From Methylobacterium adhaesivum (lineage in GTDB: Bacteria > Pseudomonadota > Alphaproteobacteria > Rhizobiales > Beijerinckiaceae): a DNA stretch of 64,000 bases. The notes under the pieces were generated by a model. That model made no database searches. It was not told the DNA's origin and saw nothing but the letters and a program-made list of their open reading frames with translations. The stretch is from positions 62,001-126,000 of the forward strand of contig NZ_BPQD01000020.1 of NCBI RefSeq assembly GCF_022179065.1, in the 5' to 3' direction. The translations under genes were made by a program, and so were the position numbers. How positions within the stretch are numbered: position 1 is the stretch's first letter; the number at the start of each line of letters is the position of its first letter. This document shows positions 1 through 8,054 of the stretch, piece by piece.

Positions 1-805
1 CCATCAGGCGGTAGGACGATCCCACGGTTGCCACGTCCTCGGCGGGAAGGCGGGGGTTGCCGCCAAACAGCCCAGATGGAAGCGTGACCGCTTGAAGGCG
101 CGGCCAGCGGGCCAGGAAAGCCGTCGCATCGGCCACCCCGAAGAAGGCGATTTCGTTGTCGGCGCTCTCGTCCTTGATGAGGAAGACAAGTCGTTTGGCG
201 ATGGGAGAGGTCGGCGTGGTGATCATCACCAGCGCGTCGATCCGACGATCGCGCAGGGCGGCGCCGATGTCGGCTTCATCGAGGGCCACGAGGGTTACGG
301 CCTTCTTCGACACGATCTGCCCTGGGGACTCCGTGAGTTCCAGGTCATGATGGACGGCGAGAGTGCCGACCAGTGTACGGTCGGCGGTGCGGCTCGCCAG
401 CATGCCGAGGCGTTTGCCGGACAAGTCCGAGAAGCCCTTGATGCCCGCGTCGGAGGGCGCCGCGACGAAGACCGCGAGTTCACGCAGGACGGCAAGCGTC
501 AGGGCATTTCCAGGCATCGCGACGTCGGGTCGAACGACGGCTAGATCGGCCTTGCCGGCCTTCAGAGCCTCCGCGCTCTCCCGAACGCCGTCGAAGGGCA
601 CGACCTTCAGCCGGATCCCGAGCTTTCTTCGCATCAGCTCATCCGCATAGGCCTGCAGCAGGGCAGGCTCGCTTCCGCCTTTCGGGGCTACCGCGACGGT
701 GAGCGTCGTCGGACGCGTCAGCTGGTAGGTCGCGATGGACACGAAAACGAGTACGCACGCCAAGCCCAGCAACAGCCAATCCTGCCGCCGGGCGGGGAGC
801 TTCAT
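1..805 (-). CDS. TAXI-family TRAP transporter solute receptor (partial, C-terminus beyond window)
   Basis: The reading frame opens with ATG at 805 and runs off the left edge, so about 268 codons are visible. Residues about 10-28 form one hydrophobic segment (signal anchor), followed by a periplasmic ligand-binding fold that begins LTVAVAPKGGSEPALLQAYA and contains ALKAGKADLAVVRPD, the pattern of the NMT1/TAXI receptor family. Such proteins capture small organic acids for TRAP permeases; no permease gene is visible here. An N-terminal anchor rather than a cleaved signal is usual for one subgroup of TAXI proteins. The substrate cannot be deduced. The missing C-terminus may carry a second membrane segment, as in related long versions. 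Confidence 0.75.
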   Translation of the reverse strand, partial: MKLPARRQDWLLLGLACVLVFVSIATYQLTRPTTLTVAVAPKGGSEPALLQAYADELMRRKLGIRLKVVPFDGVRESAEALKAGKADLAVVRPDVAMPGNALTLAVLRELAVFVAAPSDAGIKGFSDLSGKRLGMLASRTADRTLVGTLAVHHDLELTESPGQIVSKKAVTLVALDEADIGAALRDRRIDALVMITTPTSPIAKRLVFLIKDESADNEIAFFGVADATAFLARWPRLQAVTLPSGLFGGNPRLPAEDVATVGSSYRLM

Positions 806-1400
806 CCTAGCCACGCAGGCTCTCCATCCCCTCGCGCACGTCCGTCGAGAACGCCTGTCGCGATGAAGTGGGCCTTGCCAGCATAGCGCGTCCAAGACAA
901 CGTCACCGTATCGGATGGGGGAGGACCGCCTGACTCAACCACCCTCGGCTTCCTCACGCGCGGAACGCGAGCCTGCGTGCCAGGATCGACCATCACACCA
1001 CCATGGCCAACTGCGTGCGGGTCGGATCGGACGCTGCGTCAATGGCTGCGGTGCGCGGCAGCCGAAGCGTCGAAACTACGGAAAGCGGCGGCCCGCGCCG
1101 CGACGAGGCCGGCAAACGTCAGACCCTTGTCGATAGGAATGGACGTCCCTCGGCCTCGCGCCGCAGGTCACCGACGTGCTGGATCGCGACGGCGCCCTAC
1201 CGGCCCAGCGCCTGTCGCAGCGGCCGCGATCTTTGGTTTGAAAGGACGCGGACGCCCCATGCGCCTCGGCCCAGGCCTCATTCACACTGCCGCCGACCTT
1301 TTCTTCGTGCGAAGGCTCGGCAGAGGCACACAGCTGATCGGAGGGACTGCACCTCCCGCGCAGCCTGCACCCGCAGCCGATCCCGACTGAACGGTCGCTT
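806..1400. other. Intergenic region without a recognisable gene
   Basis: About 600 bases between the TAXI receptor start and the phasin-like stop. Several short open frames exist on both strands but are Arg/Ser/Pro-rich, lack ribosome-binding sites and show no domain. I see no RNA gene or repeat. The receptor promoter should lie near 806-900, but I cannot pick a convincing -35/-10 pair. Confidence 0.4.
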
Positions 1401-1715
1401 CTATACCTTGCTGATGACAAGACCTGCATAGAGGTCTCCCAGAATCCGCGCCTGGGCCATCAAGCGTTCGCTGGAGTTCTTGAGATAGGCGATCTCGATC
1501 TCGAGAGCGGCCAGGGGGGTGCGAGCGGCCGCGAGCTTCCTGAAGGTGGCCGTTCCCTCGGCATAGGACTGGCGCGCGAAATCCGCCCATTCGATACAAG
1601 CGGTCTGGTTCGTCCTGGCGGCGGCCGAGATGGCCCTCATCGTGGTCTCGAGGCCGCTCCCGCCGCCGGAGGCGCGGGGGAAGGTTTTGTCGAACGCCTT
1701 GGTCATCGTGATCAT
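1401..1715 (-). CDS. Small phasin-like protein
   Basis: A 104-residue protein starting MITMTKAFDK. The ATG at 1715 is chosen because AGGGGCAG lies just upstream and the longer frame back to 1841 is not protein-like. The body is one amphipathic helical unit (residues about 25-100, with WADFARQSYAEGTATFRKLA and LEIEIAYLKNSSERLM) typical of phasin-family proteins, which coat polyhydroxybutyrate granules or act as related carbon-storage proteins. Phasins usually run 100-190 residues, so this is at the short end. The upstream region holds an exact TTGTGC-N3-GCAA site 70 bases before the start, which fits control by a PhaR/AniA-type repressor. Family assignment rests on pattern and length; function in granule binding is inferred. 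Confidence 0.65.
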   Translation of the reverse strand: MITMTKAFDKTFPRASGGGSGLETTMRAISAAARTNQTACIEWADFARQSYAEGTATFRKLAAARTPLAALEIEIAYLKNSSERLMAQARILGDLYAGLVISKV

Positions 1716-1784
1716 GGTCTGCCCCTGCCCTACCGGGCTCTTCCTGGACGATCGAAACGACTTGCGCGTAGCGCAGATTCCTAT

Positions 1785-1797
1785 TTGTGCGATGCAA
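1785..1797 (-). promoter_or_regulatory. TTGTGC-GAT-GCAA operator candidate upstream of the phasin-like gene
   Basis: Exact copy of the TTGTGC-N3-GCAA motif that recurs upstream of fdsG and glgA (and is near-exact at the sRNA promoter). Its core, TGC-N3-GCA, resembles the CTGC-N3-GCAG type of site described for PhaR. A second, looser palindrome, TTGCGC-GTA-GCGCAG, lies at about 1762-1776. Confidence 0.55.
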
Positions 1798-1939
1798 CAA
1801 CTGCGGTCAAGAACGCACCGCACTGCAATATAACCGATCAAATCCCGTGCGCCTCATTAACCCGGCTGTAACTGCGTGCGCCTAGCCTGATTGACAGATG
1901 TTTCGGGTTGACGGCGGCAGCGCCACACCTGTCCCCATG

Positions 1940-1950
1940 TTGCAGTGCAA
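1940..1950. promoter_or_regulatory. TTGC-AGT-GCAA palindrome between the phasin-like gene and the carboxypeptidase
   Basis: A perfect palindrome sharing the TGC-N3-GCA core with the site at 1785. It overlaps the GTG codon at 1945 that would give the longest carboxypeptidase frame, which argues for a downstream start (1984) and for an operator here. Confidence 0.35.
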
Positions 1951-1983
1951 ACCGGCCATGCCGTGTTTGCCGAAGCGGTGAGC

Positions 1984-3483
1984 ATGATGCGTAGCGTACC
2001 CAACCGCGTGGTGGACGACTTGGTACGAGTGTCGCGCCCGAGCGCGAAGCATTCCCTGCCCGCCCTAATCGCCGCGGCGGCGGTGCTGACTGCCCTTGCG
2101 TCGCCGGCCGAGGCCAAGCGCCGGGTGAATCATCGCGGCGGGGGCGGCTACAACCCACCCTACGCGGCGATGGTCGTCGACGTGAAGACGGGCAAGACCC
2201 TTCACGCGGTGAACGAGGATTCCCTCCGCCACCCCGCCTCCATCACCAAAGTGATGACCCTCTACATGCTGTTCGAGCAGCTGGAGCGCGGTCGTTACAC
2301 ACTAGAATCCCCCCTCACCATTTCGCCTTACGCCGCCGCGCAGGCGCCATCGAAGCTCGGCCTGCGCCCCGGCTCGACCATCTCCGTCGAGGACGCCATC
2401 AAGGCGATCGTGACGAAGTCGGCCAACGACGTCGCCTGCGCCATTGGCGAGAACATCGCCGGCGGCTCCGAAGCGCGCTTTGCCGAGATGATGACCGCCA
2501 AGGCCAAGGCCCTCGGCATGAGCCGGACGAACTACGCCAATGCGTCGGGCCTGCCGGACTCCGATCAGATCACCACGGCGCGCGACCTTACGGTACTGGC
2601 CCGCGCCATCCAGGACCGCTTTCCACGCTATTATCGCTACTTCCAGACCCGCTCCTTCGCCTTCCGCGGCCGGGTCATCGGCAATCACAACCGCCTCCTC
2701 GGCAACGTCCAGGGCGTCGACGGCATCAAGACGGGCTACACCCGCGATTCCGGCTTCAACCTCATGACGGCGGCCCGCCTCGACGACCGCCAGATCGTCG
2801 CCATCGTGCTCGGCGGCAAGTCCGGTGCGAGCCGCGACAAGATCATGGCCGACCTCGTGCGGGCCAACCTGCCCCGCGCCTACGCGGGCAACCGCCAGAC
2901 GCCGGCGACCGTCGAGGTCGCCGAGCGCGCCCGTCCCGCCGTGGTGGCGGACGGCGCATCGCGCACCCGCACCCAGGTGGCGTCGGCCGACGATGAGGAG
3001 ATCGAGACCACGGCGTCCACGGCGCAGCCCCTCGACATCTCCCCGAACCGGGCAACCACCACCCCCGGCAGCGCCGGCGCCAAGGGTCGCCTGCCCGCCA
3101 GCGCTCAGGCCTACGCCCCGGCGGCACCCGCCGCCCCGTTCCCGATGGCCACGAAGAGCCCCGCCCGCCTCGCCTCCGTCGACGGCGCACGCACTGAATC
3201 CGCCCCCAAGACGGTGTCGGGCGCCAAGGCGACGCCCACTGCCTGGGTGATCCAGCTCGGCGCCATGGACGACGAGGACAAGGCGAAATCGATGCTGGCC
3301 GAGGCCCGCAACCGCGCTGGCGGCTCCCTGGCCCGTGCCGCTCCCTACACGGTGAAGGTCGAGCATGGCGGGGCGACCCTCTACCGCGCGCGTTTCTCGG
3401 GCTTCTCCGAGCAGGATGCTGCGCAAGATGCCTGCAACGCCCTGAAGCGCAGCGGCTTCTCCTGCTTCGCTACCCGAAGCTGA
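1984..3483 (+). CDS. dacF: D-alanyl-D-alanine carboxypeptidase (PBP5/6 class) with C-terminal SPOR domain
   Basis: Serine peptidase of family S11 that trims the terminal D-Ala of peptidoglycan stem peptides in the periplasm. From the ATG at 1984 (499 residues) the signal peptide is residues about 23-43, ending ASPAEA. Active-site motifs are all present: SITK (S86, K89), SAN (S146-N148) and KTG (K249-G251). A Pro/Ala-rich linker (about 300-415) leads to a SPOR domain (about 417-499) starting WVIQLGAMDDEDKA, which binds denuded glycan at the septum. The frame is open back to a GTG at 1945, but that codon sits inside a palindrome and lacks a ribosome-binding site. Single gene; convergent with the J-domain gene. 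The symbol is by similarity of class only. Confidence 0.88.
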   Translation: MMRSVPNRVVDDLVRVSRPSAKHSLPALIAAAAVLTALASPAEAKRRVNHRGGGGYNPPYAAMVVDVKTGKTLHAVNEDSLRHPASITKVMTLYMLFEQLERGRYTLESPLTISPYAAAQAPSKLGLRPGSTISVEDAIKAIVTKSANDVACAIGENIAGGSEARFAEMMTAKAKALGMSRTNYANASGLPDSDQITTARDLTVLARAIQDRFPRYYRYFQTRSFAFRGRVIGNHNRLLGNVQGVDGIKTGYTRDSGFNLMTAARLDDRQIVAIVLGGKSGASRDKIMADLVRANLPRAYAGNRQTPATVEVAERARPAVVADGASRTRTQVASADDEEIETTASTAQPLDISPNRATTTPGSAGAKGRLPASAQAYAPAAPAAPFPMATKSPARLASVDGARTESAPKTVSGAKATPTAWVIQLGAMDDEDKAKSMLAEARNRAGGSLARAAPYTVKVEHGGATLYRARFSGFSEQDAAQDACNALKRSGFSCFATRS

Positions 3484-3490
3484 CCGGATC

Positions 3491-3513
3491 GGCCGATCCC
3501 GTACGGATCGGCC
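3491..3513. terminator. Hairpin between convergent genes
   Basis: A 9-bp stem, GGCCGATCC with GGATCGGCC, around a 5-base loop, 8 bases after the carboxypeptidase stop. There is no T-tract, so termination here is only probable. Confidence 0.35.
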
Positions 3514-3613
3514 CTCGCTCCGCGCGACGCCGCACCGCTCCGCGCGGTCGGTCCGTCGTGCCGGTGAACGACGTTGTCTCGTAAATTCCCCCCTCTGGCA
3601 CGCGCGTGGAGTA

Positions 3614-4153
3614 TCAGCGATGTCGGTTCGTCAGCCTGTCCCGGGCCGCGTTGACGCGCGCCGCCTGCTCGGCCGTCCCCCCCTGGTCGGGGTGGAGCCG
3701 CTTCATCAAAGTCCGGTGAGCCATGCGGACGCGCTCGAGGGACGCCCCGCGCTCAAGCCCCAGGATCTCATAGGCCTGCTCCTGCGTCATCGTCCCTGGG
3801 TCCGCCGGACGGCGCGGCCGCGGGTCGGCATCCGGCTCAGCGTCTTCACGCCCGCCGGCCGGCCGGCTGTGCACATCCGCCTGTAGGCGCCCCCTCCCCC
3901 GGACCCAATTCGTGAAAGCGCGCCAGCGGCGCCGCAGGCCCGTGCCCCCTTCGAGGAGCCAGAGGCCGGCCAGAACCAGGATCACTCCGAGTTCGGGGCG
4001 GCCCCGGACGAGGACCAGGCCAGCCGCCGCGAGGGCGCCATAGCCACCGATCCGCCGCAGCAGGCGGGCCGTGCGCGCCGGCGAGCGTCGCAGGGCGTTG
4101 CGGCCGAGCCACCACAGCAGCAGCAATCCGAAGCCGGCGAGCAGGAGCGTCAT
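3614..4153 (-). CDS. Membrane-anchored J-domain (DnaJ-like) protein
   Basis: A 179-residue co-chaperone expected to stimulate an Hsp70 (DnaK) at the membrane. Residues 2-16 and about 38-68 form two hydrophobic segments, followed by an Arg-rich linker and a C-terminal J-domain (about 123-179) with the invariant HPD motif at 154-156. The order, membrane helix then C-terminal J-domain, is that of alphaproteobacterial relatives of mitochondrial Tim14/Pam18 rather than of canonical DnaJ, which has the J-domain first. The start ATG overlaps the stop of the upstream exported-protein gene by four bases, so the two are cotranscribed. Confidence 0.85.
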   Translation of the reverse strand: MTLLLAGFGLLLLWWLGRNALRRSPARTARLLRRIGGYGALAAAGLVLVRGRPELGVILVLAGLWLLEGGTGLRRRWRAFTNWVRGRGRLQADVHSRPAGGREDAEPDADPRPRRPADPGTMTQEQAYEILGLERGASLERVRMAHRTLMKRLHPDQGGTAEQAARVNAARDRLTNRHR

Positions 4154-4410
4154 CGGGCAACGCCGTATTCGGCGCTCACCCGGCCACCGATGCGCAGGCG
4201 CACGCCGCCGATCTCGCGAAAGCCGTCGTCCCCCCGCGCCGGTGGCGAGAGGCGCCCGGCGCAGTCCGGCCGGTCGGGCAGGCGCACGCCCTCGGGGGCG
4301 TCCTGCGGACAGGGGAGCCGGGCAGCGCGTGCGCGAGCCCCCTCCCCCGCCTGCACGGCGGGCGTCAGGAGAAGGACGAGGAGGGTCGGGAATCCAAGGG
4401 CGAGACGCAT
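4150..4410 (-). CDS. Small exported protein of unknown function
   Basis: An 86-residue protein with a clear signal peptide (MRLALGFPTLLVLLLTPAVQA). The mature part is about 65 residues, has two cysteines (RLPCPQ and RPDCAG) and ends in a hydrophilic, possibly beta segment. GAGGGA lies just before the ATG at 4410. I do not recognise the family. The stop overlaps the J-domain gene start (ATGA), suggesting a two-gene operon. Longer frames upstream (to 5016) are shadows of the acyltransferase gene. Confidence 0.65.
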   Translation of the reverse strand: MRLALGFPTLLVLLLTPAVQAGEGARARAARLPCPQDAPEGVRLPDRPDCAGRLSPPARGDDGFREIGGVRLRIGGRVSAEYGVAR

Positions 4411-4513
4411 CGGTCCCTCGTGTGGGTCGTGGATCGTTCGTGACGCGTCCGGCGCGAAACGCTCGAGCATCGTCTTTACCCGATAGTCGGAAGCCAGCTG
4501 TCGGGACGATGCT

Positions 4514-5395
4514 CTAAGCGATCCCGATGGCATGAAAGATGTCGGGTGACCATTGGATCGTCCCGCGCGGGCCGCGAGCCTGATCGAAATACGCCCGGAG
4601 CGTCCCCTCGTGCGCGGGATCGGTGATCGTCCGCTCACCGACGCGGAAGGCCTCGATGCCGCCGAGGACGATTTCGTTGTTCGCCCCCCTCGTGCCCGCC
4701 ATGACGATCCTCGGAACGGCGTCCATGTAATCCACCATCCCACGCGCAGCGTCGATGGAAAGATCGCCGTGTTCGAGGTCCCGCAGGATCCCGGCGGTGG
4801 CGGGCAAGTAGTGTCCCCGGACCTTCGCGAGATCGAATTGGGTCGCGATCTCGATCTGCCGCGGGGACAGGCGCTGCTTGAGCCACCGTGCCGGCACGCC
4901 GCCATAGAGGCCGAACGCCTCGCAGGCACCGACCGCGACCGCGCCTGCGGCGAGCACGGCACCCTCGGCGATCCGGACCCCATCGACGACGGTGGTGTCG
5001 GCCGAGAGGATGACACCGTCGCCGAGCGTGACGCCCAAAGCCTCGTTCTTCAGGGACTCCTTCTGTTCCTCGGAGAACAGATGCGAGAACAGCTTGCCGT
5101 ACACCCCGGCCGAATTGTGCGACACACTCGAAACCCGATGTTCGCCACCGACGATGATCTTGCTCGAGGGGTGAGCTTCACAGAAGGCCCCGGAGCGGAA
5201 CAGGATCGTCGGCGATCGCGGCTGCTCGGCCAACAGCACCGGGCGCCCGATGAGGCCGACGGAGAACCGACCGAACAGGAAGATCGAGTTCCGCATCCGA
5301 ACCTCGATCTCGTAGGGGTAGTACAATTCGCCGATCAGACGGTCGAATGTCGGCCCGAGATCGAAGTTGTAGTATGTGTCCCTGGACAGATGCAT
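4514..5395 (-). CDS. Hexapeptide-repeat (left-handed beta-helix) acyltransferase
   Basis: A 293-residue protein of the LbH O-acetyl/xenobiotic acyltransferase group (CatB-like). The middle (about residues 115-170) has hexapeptide-type turns such as VTLGDGVILSADTTVVDG and VLAAGAVAVGACEAFGLYGG, ending in GGVPARWLKQRLS, the usual exit of these folds where acyl-CoA binds. The N-terminal 100 residues and the C-terminal 90 residues are less usual and could set specificity. The acceptor is unknown; polysaccharide or small-molecule acetylation is likely. GGAGGGG is spaced seven bases before the ATG. A possible monocistronic unit between the small exported protein and the HtrA protease. Confidence 0.7.
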   Translation of the reverse strand: MHLSRDTYYNFDLGPTFDRLIGELYYPYEIEVRMRNSIFLFGRFSVGLIGRPVLLAEQPRSPTILFRSGAFCEAHPSSKIIVGGEHRVSSVSHNSAGVYGKLFSHLFSEEQKESLKNEALGVTLGDGVILSADTTVVDGVRIAEGAVLAAGAVAVGACEAFGLYGGVPARWLKQRLSPRQIEIATQFDLAKVRGHYLPATAGILRDLEHGDLSIDAARGMVDYMDAVPRIVMAGTRGANNEIVLGGIEAFRVGERTITDPAHEGTLRAYFDQARGPRGTIQWSPDIFHAIGIA

Positions 5396-5478
5396 GGCTC
5401 ATCCCCTCCACTTTCGGGCGGCTTGGTCGGGACACCGCCCGTGTCCGGGGTTTCGCGACCTGCGTCGGGGACGGTCGC

Positions 5479-6615
5479 TCACGGCCGTGCGTCCGCCACA
5501 TCCGTCGTCGTGACGCGGACCCGACGGGTGCGTCCGTCGCGCTCCACGGTCAACTCCAGGGCCGCATCGACGCCCGCCTCCGCCATGGCAGCGGTGAGGT
5601 CGGCGAGGCGGTGGACGGGGCGGTCGCCAGCGGCCACGATGATGTCGCCGAGGGTCCCGGCCTGCGGATCGACGCCGCGCAGGCCGGCTTGCGCGGCGGG
5701 AGAGCCACGCAGCACCCGCACCACCACGACGCCGTCGATGCCCAGTCGCGCGGCGACGGATTCCTGACCAGCGATGATGCCGATCCCGGGATTGCGGGTG
5801 CGCCCGTTGCGGATGAGTTCGGGCACGACGCGATTGACCACGTCGACGGGGATGGCGAATCCAATGCCGGCACTCGCCCCCGAGGGCGAGAAGATCGCCG
5901 TGTTGACGCCGATGAGCCGGCCGGCCGAGTCGAGGAGCGGGCCGCCGGAATTGCCTGGATTGATCGCCGCATCGGTCTGAATGACGCCCGAGAGTTCGCG
6001 TCCCTCGGCCGTCGGCAGACGGCGCTGGAGGGCGCTGACCACCCCCGTGGTGAGGGTGTGGTCAAGGCCGAACGGGTTGCCGATGGCGTAGGTCGACTGA
6101 CCGACCTTCAGATCGGCCGAGGTGCCGATGGCAAGGGGTGGCGGCGGCGCGGTGCGGCCGAGTTGCAGCACGGCGAGGTCGTAGTTCGGGGCCGTGCCGA
6201 CGATTCGCGCCGGAACCACCGCCCCGGAGGCGAGGCGCACGGAGACGGAGCTGCCGCCCTGCGCGGCGGCGGCCACCACGTGATTGTTGGTGACGATGTG
6301 GCCTGCCGCGTCCCAGACGAACCCCGTTCCCGTCTGCGATCCACCGCCGTCCTGCTCGCCGCCCTCTTCGCTGTCCGCGCCGAACAGACCGCGATTCTGG
6401 GCTGCGGCCTGCACGAAGACGTGAACCACCGAGGCGCTGGCCCGGGCGAACAGGGCGACGGTGGAGGCCTCGGCGGGTGCCAGTTCTCCCCGAGCCGTGA
6501 TTGCCCGTGGGGTGCGTGCGGCGAACAGGAATGCCGTCACGTAGGGCTGCGCCACCAGGAGCCCCAGCAGGAGCAGCGCCGCTCCAACGGTGATCCGTAC
6601 GAATCGGTCCCGCAT
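5479..6615 (-). CDS. HtrA/DegP-like S1C serine protease with PDZ domain
   Basis: Periplasmic, membrane-anchored protease of protein quality control or envelope-stress signalling. With the ATG at 6615 the protein has 378 residues: N-terminal transmembrane helix (about 8-32), trypsin-like domain with catalytic His112 (TNNHVV), Asp146 (NYDLAVL) and Ser223 (NPGNSGGPL), and one C-terminal PDZ domain (about 275-370). One PDZ plus an N-terminal anchor makes it DegS-like in shape. The start at 6615 has AAGAGG six bases upstream; the frame stays open to a GTG at 6633. A Gly/Glu/Gln-rich loop sits before the first catalytic strand. Confidence 0.88.
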   Translation of the reverse strand: MRDRFVRITVGAALLLLGLLVAQPYVTAFLFAARTPRAITARGELAPAEASTVALFARASASVVHVFVQAAAQNRGLFGADSEEGGEQDGGGSQTGTGFVWDAAGHIVTNNHVVAAAAQGGSSVSVRLASGAVVPARIVGTAPNYDLAVLQLGRTAPPPPLAIGTSADLKVGQSTYAIGNPFGLDHTLTTGVVSALQRRLPTAEGRELSGVIQTDAAINPGNSGGPLLDSAGRLIGVNTAIFSPSGASAGIGFAIPVDVVNRVVPELIRNGRTRNPGIGIIAGQESVAARLGIDGVVVVRVLRGSPAAQAGLRGVDPQAGTLGDIIVAAGDRPVHRLADLTAAMAEAGVDAALELTVERDGRTRRVRVTTTDVADARP

Positions 6616-7041
6616 CGCCATCCTCTTCAACACAGTGGGATAAATCGTTTGCTGCGCTGCGGCATTAACCCCTCGGTGACTCTTCTGCCGTCAACTGAGG
6701 TCAAGGGCGGGACAGGCTGCGGGTGCGTCAGCACACCGTTCAATCCCACGGCCGAGGCTACATCCTGCCTATAGGACGAACGAAGAGAAGACCCGTTACA
6801 CGACAAAGCGGCACCACCAAAGCAGCTCGCGGCAGAACGATGTGCGTATCATCGGTCTGCTCCTGCACTGGATCGGAGCGACCTTCGGGATTGCGTCCGA
6901 ATTAAGCGCAGGGCCGCCCCAGTGATGCTTCCATTCCCGGCGATTGTCCCGTTGCGGCCGTTCAGGTTCATGCGCCTATCAGGTGTGGACCGGACTGCCG
7001 GCATCGCGGGGAGCGCCCCTCTCGATCAAGGAAAAGGACCC
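6616..7041. other. Divergent intergenic region, no gene recognised
   Basis: About 425 bases between the protease start and the small protein at 7042. It holds the promoters of both genes, but I find no clear -35/-10 pair, operator or RNA structure. A short open frame at 6723-6905 has no protein character. Confidence 0.4.
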
Positions 7042-7257
7042 ATGGAAACCGAAGCCCTCGAACGTCCCGCCGACCTGACCATCTGGCGGACCGCCCCCGT
7101 CTCGGCCCCCGTGGCCCAGCCGGAGCGTTATGACACCCTGCGCGAGGCCATCAAGGCTGCCGCCGGTGCCCTCACGGACCCCGCCAAGCAGCCGTGGATC
7201 ATCACCGAGGAGGGCGAGATCCTTTCTCCGAACTGGATCCGTACCTACCTGAACTGA
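7042..7257 (+). CDS. Small conserved-type hypothetical protein
   Basis: A 71-residue acidic to neutral protein, METEALERPADLTIWRTAPV at the start and a C-terminus rich in Trp, Ile and Tyr (WIITEEGEILSPNWIRTYL). AAGGAAAAGGA precedes the ATG at 7042, a good ribosome-binding site, so the longer frame to 6922 is not needed. No signal peptide or membrane segment. I do not recognise a family. It stands alone and is followed by a GC-rich hairpin. Confidence 0.6.
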   Translation: METEALERPADLTIWRTAPVSAPVAQPERYDTLREAIKAAAGALTDPAKQPWIITEEGEILSPNWIRTYLN

Positions 7258-7273
7258 GCCTTCCGAGACGACT

Positions 7274-7294
7274 CCGGCCCTAACGATGGGCCGG
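7274..7294 (+). terminator. Probable terminator hairpin after the 71-aa gene
   Basis: A 7-bp stem, CCGGCCC with GGGCCGG, around TAACGAT, followed by GCTTCCCCTT. It lies 17 bases after the stop. The T-tract is weak. Confidence 0.45.
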
Positions 7295-7863
7295 GCTTCC
7301 CCTTGAGCCGACCGCCGGGTTTCCCGGGGCCGGCTCACGAGGGTGACGGGACCGGATGGGGCGAGGATCGATAGGCCCGCCGATCCGGATTGAGAACCGG
7401 CGCCTGTTCGGACGGTCCGCGATATCGGATTTGCTGAGGGACAGGTCTGCGAGGCGGACGCCCGCCAAGAGTAGTCATCGCGGTTGATCGCGCCAGATCC
7501 CGAATTACTACTCAAAAGCCCTTAAACCGGAGCACGGCGGTTTCGGCCAGCGTGCGTCCTCTGTGACGGCCGAACGGCGCGTCTTTCCAGGGAGCGGCCG
7601 GCTCACGTCCGGAAAGACTTCGATCCGGCTGCGCGTCGATCGTCCCGATCCTGATTCACATGCCGTCTCGGCAACGCGGCGACTCCGGCGGTGGCGGCAG
7701 CATCAGTGACGAGCCAGCATCGAACCGCTCTGTCGCCCCGATGGACGGGACCACAATCCCTACATGCGCAAGACACGGCCTCGGATGAACCGAAGGATCC
7801 GCGCCGGTGGCCCCGACTTGATCGCGCGCCCTGCCGTTCCCCCGAGAGGGCAGCGTAGCGCAG
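7295..7863. other. Intergenic region downstream of the sRNA locus
   Basis: About 570 bases with no convincing protein gene. The minus-strand frame at 7603-8058 is Arg/Ala-rich and overlaps the sRNA, so it was not accepted. A 7-bp inverted repeat (GAGTAGT near 7468, ACTACTC near 7508) is the only structure seen. Confidence 0.35.
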
Positions 7864-7889
7864 AAAAAAGGCCGCTCCGAAGAGCGGCC
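7864..7889 (-). terminator. Rho-independent terminator of the sRNA
   Basis: On the minus strand an 8-bp stem GGCCGCTC/GAGCGGCC is closed by a stable TTCG tetraloop and followed by TTTTTT. It would also stop transcripts reading through from galU. Confidence 0.9.
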
Positions 7890-7952
7890 CGAAGTCTAGG
7901 GAGGAAACGCCCCAAAAGGGCAACGGGACCGCGACGCCATCGCGCTCCCGCA
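7864..7952 (-). ncRNA. mmgR: mmgR-like (alpha-r8 family) small RNA
   Basis: A structured intergenic transcript of about 85-90 nt on the minus strand. From 5' to 3' it has hairpin 1 (7925-7949, ten pairs with one mismatch), hairpin 2 (GCCC-TTTTG-GGGC, 7909-7921), a single-stranded stretch with UUUCCUCCCU (7898-7907), and a terminator hairpin with a UUCG loop and six U residues (7864-7889). As I remember it, UUUCCUCCCU is the conserved unpaired element of the alphaproteobacterial alpha-r8 family, whose Sinorhizobium member MmgR (77 nt) limits polyhydroxybutyrate accumulation. The anti-Shine-Dalgarno-like segment suggests it blocks translation of target mRNAs. The 5' end is inferred from the promoter at 7960-7987 and may be off by several bases. 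Confidence 0.7.
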
Positions 7953-7959
7953 AGGCACA

Positions 7960-7987
7960 ATCTAGTGTGCGCCGCACAAAACACAAG
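7960..7987 (-). promoter_or_regulatory. Predicted sRNA promoter with embedded operator
   Basis: On the minus strand CTTGTG (7987-7982) and CTAGAT (7965-7960) are separated by 16 bases. The spacer contains TTGTGC-GGC-GCAC (7979-7967), one base off the TTGTGC-N3-GCAA motif and a perfect TGTGC/GCACA inverted repeat. An operator between -35 and -10 is the classic place for a repressor; in Sinorhizobium, AniA/PhaR represses mmgR. Confidence 0.55.
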
Positions 7988-8054
7988 GGCAAACCGCGCC
8001 AAACGTCGCTCTCCGAGGCGAACGCTAAGGGTGTCCGCCGCCGTGGCGGTGCCT

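Noticed and set aside
1003-1431. Open frames between the TAXI receptor and the phasin-like gene
   Set aside because: No ribosome-binding site, no domain, compositional bias of random high-GC frames.
5113-5125. TTGTGC-GAC-ACAC inside the acyltransferase gene
   Set aside because: Matches only the first half of the recurrent motif and lies in coding DNA.
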